From NCBI GenBank assembly GCA_048268845.1, contig JBLWUQ010000008.1:62001-126000 (forward strand): a stretch of 64,000 bases of DNA, given 5' to 3'. The stretch is from Muriiphilus sp048268845 (GTDB lineage Bacteria; Pseudomonadota; Alphaproteobacteria; Rhodobacterales; Rhodobacteraceae). Below are positions 59,979 through 64,000 of the stretch, piece after piece (the first letter of the stretch is position 1; every line of letters begins with the position of its first letter). The notes below the pieces were generated by a model, which saw only the letters and a list, made by a program, of their open reading frames with translations, was not told where the DNA came from and searched no databases. Position numbers and translations under genes: made by a program.

Positions 59979-61100
59979 TCAGGCTCCTTTCTGTCCGGAA
60001 TGATGCTGCGTTCCGGCAACGATCCGGCCCCGGACCGCGTCCCAATCCCAGTCGATGCCGATGCCCGGCGCGTCCGGCGGGAAGGCCCGGCCCTCGCGAA
60101 TGGCGAGCGGCGCGCGCGTCACCTCGTCAAGCTGCGGGATATATTCCAGCGTCGGGGCGTTGGGGATAGCGCAGACCAGGCTGACATGCAGTTCCATCAG
60201 GAAATGCGGGCAGACCGGCACGTTGAACGCCTCGGCCAGATGCGCGATCTTGAGCCATGGCGTGATGCCGCCGACCCGCGCCACATCGGCCTGCACGACG
60301 CTGCAGGCACCGGCCTCGAGGTAGTCCTTGAACTGGCTCAGGCTATACATGCTTTCACCGACCGCAATCGGCACCCGCGACTGGCGGGCAAGCTGGCGGT
60401 GCGCGCCGACGTCATCCGCCGGCATCGGTTCCTCGAACCAGTGGATGCCAAGATCCGCCAGCATGTCGGCACGGCGCAGCGCCTCGGCCAGCGAAAACGA
60501 CTGGTTGGCGTCGACCATGATAAGGAAATCGTCGCCCACCGCCGCACGCACCGCAGTCAGTCGCGCGCGGTCCTCGGCGATCGAGGGCTTGCCGATCTTC
60601 AGCTTGGCGCCGGAAAACCCGGCCTTCTGCATCGCCAGCGCGTCCGCGACCAGCGCCTCGGTGGCCAGATGCAACCAACCACCCTCGGTGGTGTAGAGCG
60701 GCACCGACGCCTGCGACCCGCCCGCCATGCGCCAGAGCGGCAGGCCGGCGCGCTTGCAGCGCAGATCCCAAAGCGCCGTGTCAATCGCCGCCAGCGCCAG
60801 CGAGGTGATCGCGCCCACCGCCGTCGCGTGGGTGGAAAACAGCAGATCGCGCCAGATGCCGTCGATCTCCTCGGCCTCGCGCCCGATCAGGCGCGGGGCA
60901 AGGCTTTCAGCCAGGAGGCTGACAATCGCCTTGCCGCCGGTGCCGATGGTGTAGCTGTAGCCGGTCCCTACCTGCCCGTCCGCGTCGGTGATGCGGACAA
61001 TCGGGGTTTCCTGACTGACGAAGGACTGGATCGCATCCACCCGCACGACCTTCGGCGGCAGGTCGATCATCAGGATCTCGACTGAAACGATCCGTGCCAT
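59979..61100 (-). CDS. Enolase-superfamily (mandelate racemase group) dehydratase B
   Basis: A 373-residue enzyme with the mandelate-racemase-type layout: GAKLKIG (KxK), LIMVDANQSFS (first metal Asp), HWFEEPMPADD (Glu), IAVGESMYS (Glu), QADVARVGGITPWL and CPHFLMELH with the His of a His-Asp base pair. Such enzymes dehydrate acid sugars (fuconate, talarate, galactarate types). First catalytic gene after the transporter genes; stop and start are separated from the mutarotase by 2 bases, and its ATG shares one base with the ABC ATPase stop. Confidence 0.86.
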   Translation of the reverse strand: MARIVSVEILMIDLPPKVVRVDAIQSFVSQETPIVRITDADGQVGTGYSYTIGTGGKAIVSLLAESLAPRLIGREAEEIDGIWRDLLFSTHATAVGAITSLALAAIDTALWDLRCKRAGLPLWRMAGGSQASVPLYTTEGGWLHLATEALVADALAMQKAGFSGAKLKIGKPSIAEDRARLTAVRAAVGDDFLIMVDANQSFSLAEALRRADMLADLGIHWFEEPMPADDVGAHRQLARQSRVPIAVGESMYSLSQFKDYLEAGACSVVQADVARVGGITPWLKIAHLAEAFNVPVCPHFLMELHVSLVCAIPNAPTLEYIPQLDEVTRAPLAIREGRAFPPDAPGIGIDWDWDAVRGRIVAGTQHHSGQKGA

Positions 61101-62194
61101 CAGTCGATCCTGACCGAGCGTCCGGTGGCGGCGTCGAACAGATGCACCTTGTCGAGCGCCACGCGGAAATTCAGAACCTCGCCGACCGCGACATCGCGCG
61201 GATCGAACATCTTGCCCTGCACATCCTGCCCGGCAAGGCTGGTGTAGATCAGGGTTTCGGTGCCCAGAAGTTCGGCCAGTTCCACCGGCAGCGCCAGCAT
61301 CGCGCCCTCGCCGCTGTCGTGGATGCCGTGGCCTTCGGGCGTCATGTCGTCGGGGCGGATGCCGAGGATCACCTTTTGCCCGTCCTTCACAAGATCCGCG
61401 AGGCGGCTGGGCACCGGCAGGGCCGTATCGTCGGCCAGCACAACCTGACCACCGGCAATGCGCGCCGGGATCAGGTTCATCGGCGGCGAGCCGATGAAGC
61501 TGGCGACGAAGGTGTTGGCCGGGTGATTGAACACCTGCATCGGGGTGCCGACCTGCTCGATATGGCCGTCCTTCATCACCACGATGCGGTCGGCCAGCGT
61601 CATCGCCTCGACCTGATCGTGGGTCACATAGACCACGGTGGTCCTGACCTTGTGGTGCAGTTTCTTGATCTCGGTGCGCATCTGAACGCGCAGCTTGGCG
61701 TCGAGGTTCGAAAGCGGCTCGTCGAACAGGAACGCGCCGGGCTGGCGCACGATGGCGCGGCCCATCGCGACGCGCTGGCGCTGGCCGCCGGACAGCTCGG
61801 CGGGCGTGCGCTCCATCAGATCGGTCAGGCCAAGGATCTCGGCCGCCTCGGCCACACGTTCGGCCACGACCTTGGGCGGGTGCTTGGCGACCTTCAGCCC
61901 GAAACCGAGGTTCTCGCGCACCGACATATGCGGATAAAGCGCGTAGTTCTGGAACACCATCGAGATGTTGCGCTTGCGCGGCGGAAGGTCATTGACCAGC
62001 ACGTCACCGATCCGGATCTCGCCGCCCGATATGTCCTCAAGCCCGGCGATCATGCGCAGCGTGGTGGACTTGCCGCAGCCCGAAGGCCCGACCAGAACGA
62101 CGAACTCGTTATGCGCGATGTCGAGGTTGATGCCGTGCACGACCTCGGTCTTGCCATAGCGTTTGACGACGGAATTGAGGTTGATGCTCGCCAA
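61100..62194 (-). CDS. Carbohydrate ABC importer ATP-binding protein (UgpC/MalK type)
   Basis: A 364-residue ATPase. Walker A GPSGCGKST, signature LSGGQRQRVAMGRA, Walker B FLFDEPLSNLDAKLR, switch VYVTHDQVEAM, and a C-terminal TOBE/OB regulatory domain (FIGSPPMNLIPARI, VILGIRPDDM). The start is TTG 62194, with AAAGGAT ahead and no close ATG. Serves the two adjacent permeases; the binding protein gene must be outside the window. Confidence 0.94.
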   Translation of the reverse strand: MASINLNSVVKRYGKTEVVHGINLDIAHNEFVVLVGPSGCGKSTTLRMIAGLEDISGGEIRIGDVLVNDLPPRKRNISMVFQNYALYPHMSVRENLGFGLKVAKHPPKVVAERVAEAAEILGLTDLMERTPAELSGGQRQRVAMGRAIVRQPGAFLFDEPLSNLDAKLRVQMRTEIKKLHHKVRTTVVYVTHDQVEAMTLADRIVVMKDGHIEQVGTPMQVFNHPANTFVASFIGSPPMNLIPARIAGGQVVLADDTALPVPSRLADLVKDGQKVILGIRPDDMTPEGHGIHDSGEGAMLALPVELAELLGTETLIYTSLAGQDVQGKMFDPRDVAVGEVLNFRVALDKVHLFDAATGRSVRID

Positions 62195-62200
62195 GGGTCT

Positions 62201-63058
62201 CTATCCTTTCACGCCGCCGAAGGTCAGCCCGGCAATCAGGTGTTTCTGCACGAGGAAGGTCAGGATCAGCGCCGGGACGATGATGATCACCGCCATCGCG
62301 CACATGCCCGCCCAGTCGATGGTGAATTGCGCGGTGAAGTCCATCAGGCCCACCGGCAGGGTTTTCGAGTCGGTCGAGCGGGTCAACTGACTGGCCAGCG
62401 CGTATTCGTTCCATGAGGTCAGGAAGGCGAACACCCCGGCCGCCGCGATGCCCGAGCGGGCCAGTGGAAACTCGATCTTCCAGAACGCCTGCCAGCGGGT
62501 GCAGCCATCGACCTGCGCGGCCTCGTTCATTTCCTTTGGGATCTGGCGGAAGAACCCGTCGATCAGCCAGATGGTGAAGGGCACGTTGAGCGCAACGTAA
62601 ACGATGATCATCCCGAGCTTGGCGTCGATCAGGCCCAGTTTCGACCAGATCATGAACACCGGCAGCGACAGCGCGATCCCCGGCACGGCGCGCGACAGCA
62701 TCAGCCCCAGAAACAGCGAGTTCTTGTAGCGGAAGCGAAAGCGCGCGAAGGCATAGCCGCCGGACATGCCGATCATCAGCGCGATCACCGTCGAGGTGGT
62801 GGCGATGATCATCGAGTTGGTGAAGTAGCTCAGCACCGGAATCGCGACCTGGGCATCGCCAAAGCCGAAGATCGAGGCGAAGTTGGCGAAGGTCGGGTTT
62901 TCGGGAATCCAGATCGCCGGCTTGGCCATGATCTCGCGATTGGGGCGAAAGGCCGACAGCACCACCCAAAGGCCCGGCACCCCCATCACGATCATCAAAA
63001 GGAAGGTGGCGATCCAGGTGCCGATCGCCATCAGCCGCTTTTTCAGCGCACCACTCAT
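62201..63058 (-). CDS. Carbohydrate ABC importer permease (MalG type)
   Basis: A 285-residue inner-membrane permease with six helices and the EAA loop EMNEAAQVDGCTRWQAFWKI that contacts the ATPase. LIDGFFRQIP and PALILTFLVQKHLIAGLTFG GVKG-type ends are typical of MalG. ATG 63058 overlaps the preceding permease stop by 4 bases, replacing the longer open frame as start. Confidence 0.92.
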   Translation of the reverse strand: MSGALKKRLMAIGTWIATFLLMIVMGVPGLWVVLSAFRPNREIMAKPAIWIPENPTFANFASIFGFGDAQVAIPVLSYFTNSMIIATTSTVIALMIGMSGGYAFARFRFRYKNSLFLGLMLSRAVPGIALSLPVFMIWSKLGLIDAKLGMIIVYVALNVPFTIWLIDGFFRQIPKEMNEAAQVDGCTRWQAFWKIEFPLARSGIAAAGVFAFLTSWNEYALASQLTRSTDSKTLPVGLMDFTAQFTIDWAGMCAMAVIIIVPALILTFLVQKHLIAGLTFGGVKG

Positions 63059-63984
63059 TCCGCACCTCCCATGTAGCGGCGCGCCGCCACCAGCTTGGTG
63101 AAGAAATAATAGGTGAAGGCCACAGACAGCAGCGTCGAGACATAGGCCATCGCGTTGGCCTCGCCCATCTTGGAGTTGTCGTATCCGACCCGCGCGATCA
63201 GGGTCCACAGGACCTCGGTGCGCCCCGCCGGTCCGCCCCCGGTCATCACGTCGACGATGTCATAGGCGCGCGCCACGTCGAGCGAGCGGATGGTCATCGC
63301 GATGAAGGCGAACGGCATGATGAACGGCAGGGTGATATGGCGAAACACCTGCCACGGGTTGCAGCCGTCGACCCTGGCCGCCTCAAGCGGATCGCGCGGC
63401 ATCGCGAAGAGGCCCGCCAGCAGCAGGATGGCAAAGACCGAGGTGCTCATCCAGACTTCGGCAAAGATGATCGACATCATGCCCAGCGGCTTGTCGACCA
63501 GCCAGGCGATCGAGCCATCGGTGATGCCCAGCGCCTGCAGCGCGTTGTTCAGGATGCCGATATTGTCGTTGAAGATGTATTTGAACTGAAAGCCCACGAG
63601 GATCGGCGAGAACATCATCGGAAACATCATCATGGTGCGCAGCGTGCGCTGGCCCCAGGTGATGCGGTTGATCAGAAGCGCGATGCCGAGGCCGAGTATA
63701 AACTCGAGGTTGAGCGCGATGGCCAGAAACAGGATCGTGCGCCCGAACGCCCACCAGAACTTGTCGTCGCCAAACAGCCGCACATAGTTGCGCAGGCCGA
63801 CGAAGGTGTTGATCGTGTCGGGCTTGGTCAGCTTGTAAGGCGTCATGCTGGTATAGAGCGAGAACGCCAGCGGGATCGCGACGACGAACAGGATCGTCAG
63901 GATCGCCGGTGACAGCAACAGGAACGGCGTGTGTTTTTCCGCGCGCCAGCGCATGGGCAGCACCTTCGACTGGGGTTCGGCCAA
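63055..63984 (-). CDS. Carbohydrate ABC importer permease (MalF type)
   Basis: Up to 309 residues, six helices, EAA loop PLEAARVDGCNPWQVFRHIT. The frame begins with TTG 63984 and is open to the window end, so the start could be TTG 63984, ATG 63954 (MRWRAEKHTP) or further upstream outside the window. It is the first visible gene of the sugar import/catabolism operon (63984 to 54742); the binding protein and promoter should lie beyond the edge. Confidence 0.9.
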   Translation of the reverse strand: MAEPQSKVLPMRWRAEKHTPFLLLSPAILTILFVVAIPLAFSLYTSMTPYKLTKPDTINTFVGLRNYVRLFGDDKFWWAFGRTILFLAIALNLEFILGLGIALLINRITWGQRTLRTMMMFPMMFSPILVGFQFKYIFNDNIGILNNALQALGITDGSIAWLVDKPLGMMSIIFAEVWMSTSVFAILLLAGLFAMPRDPLEAARVDGCNPWQVFRHITLPFIMPFAFIAMTIRSLDVARAYDIVDVMTGGGPAGRTEVLWTLIARVGYDNSKMGEANAMAYVSTLLSVAFTYYFFTKLVAARRYMGGAE

Positions 63985-64000
63985 AGCAGGGCGACAGCTT

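Overview
The window is high-GC, gene-dense DNA that looks like a Rhodobacteraceae-type alphaproteobacterium. Supporting signs are a CobNST-type cobaltochelatase subunit, the O2-independent ubiquinone genes ubiT/ubiU/ubiV, Fnr-type control sites, and a short intergenic repeat (CTTCATCTTGGC then AAATACTC) that I recall as common in this family. I see no rRNA, tRNA, CRISPR array, insertion sequence or phage gene. No gene-free stretch exceeds 300 bases; the longest gaps (21075-21337, 32881-33137, 42787-43027) hold promoters, operators or a terminator.

Layout. (1) 1-10.5 kb is mixed housekeeping: the end of cobT, an aminopeptidase P, a DUF427 protein, a ClC chloride channel, an FAD-linked D-lactate/glycolate-type dehydrogenase, an EamA permease, an NAD-dependent epimerase and a solitary murD. 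(2) 10.7-46.6 kb is the core of interest: about 36 kb encoding CoA-dependent breakdown of a polycyclic acid. Several proteins match, by motif and by recalled family sequence, the mycobacterial KstR2-regulon enzymes (Comamonas scd genes) that degrade HIP, the C/D-ring remnant of steroids: FadD3, FadE30, FadE31, an IpdF-like SDR, FadA6, EchA20, IpdA, IpdB and IpdC. They are mixed with extra SDRs, a second acyl-CoA synthetase, a second thiolase, MaoC and enoyl-CoA hydratases, three SnoaL/NTF2-fold proteins, an old-yellow-enzyme reductase, thioesterases, a TetR regulator, a LuxR-type regulator and a branched-chain-amino-acid-type ABC importer. A three-gene ECF sigma/cupredoxin unit (37.3-38.9 kb) sits inside. 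(3) 46.7-51.3 kb is a ubiquinone module: ubiD diverging from ubiT-ubiU-ubiV-DUF2478, with an Fnr-type box between. (4) 51.3-54.8 kb has an AlkB alkane hydroxylase and a cytochrome P450 in one unit, diverging from an atypical Fnr-like regulator, with a second Fnr-type box between. (5) 54.7-64 kb is a sugar-acid/deoxy-sugar catabolic operon (lactonase, SDR, split UxaA-type dehydratase, two enolase-superfamily dehydratases, RraA-type protein, mutarotase) followed by a carbohydrate ABC importer that reaches the window edge.

How it fits together. The most striking observation is a recurrent 18-20 bp site, TAGTC/CGTC-N6-GACGATG read toward the gene, found at twelve positions. It lies about 47-95 bases before the first gene of essentially every transcription unit in the 10.7-46.6 kb block, and I did not find it elsewhere. 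It appears to define one regulon: importer, CoA ligases, ring-opening enzymes and beta-oxidation enzymes. The GAF/PAS-LuxR protein at 20040-21074 and the TetR protein at 32137-32880 are the resident candidate regulators. The inferred flow is: import of a steroid-derived acid by the Liv-type transporter; activation by FadD3; FadE30 and IpdF-type redox steps; hydration and thiolysis; IpdC; ring opening by EchA20; second ring opening by IpdAB; FadA6 thiolysis; FadE31-type oxidation; and final thiolysis. No steroid A/B-ring genes (kstD, hsa/tes type) are in the window.
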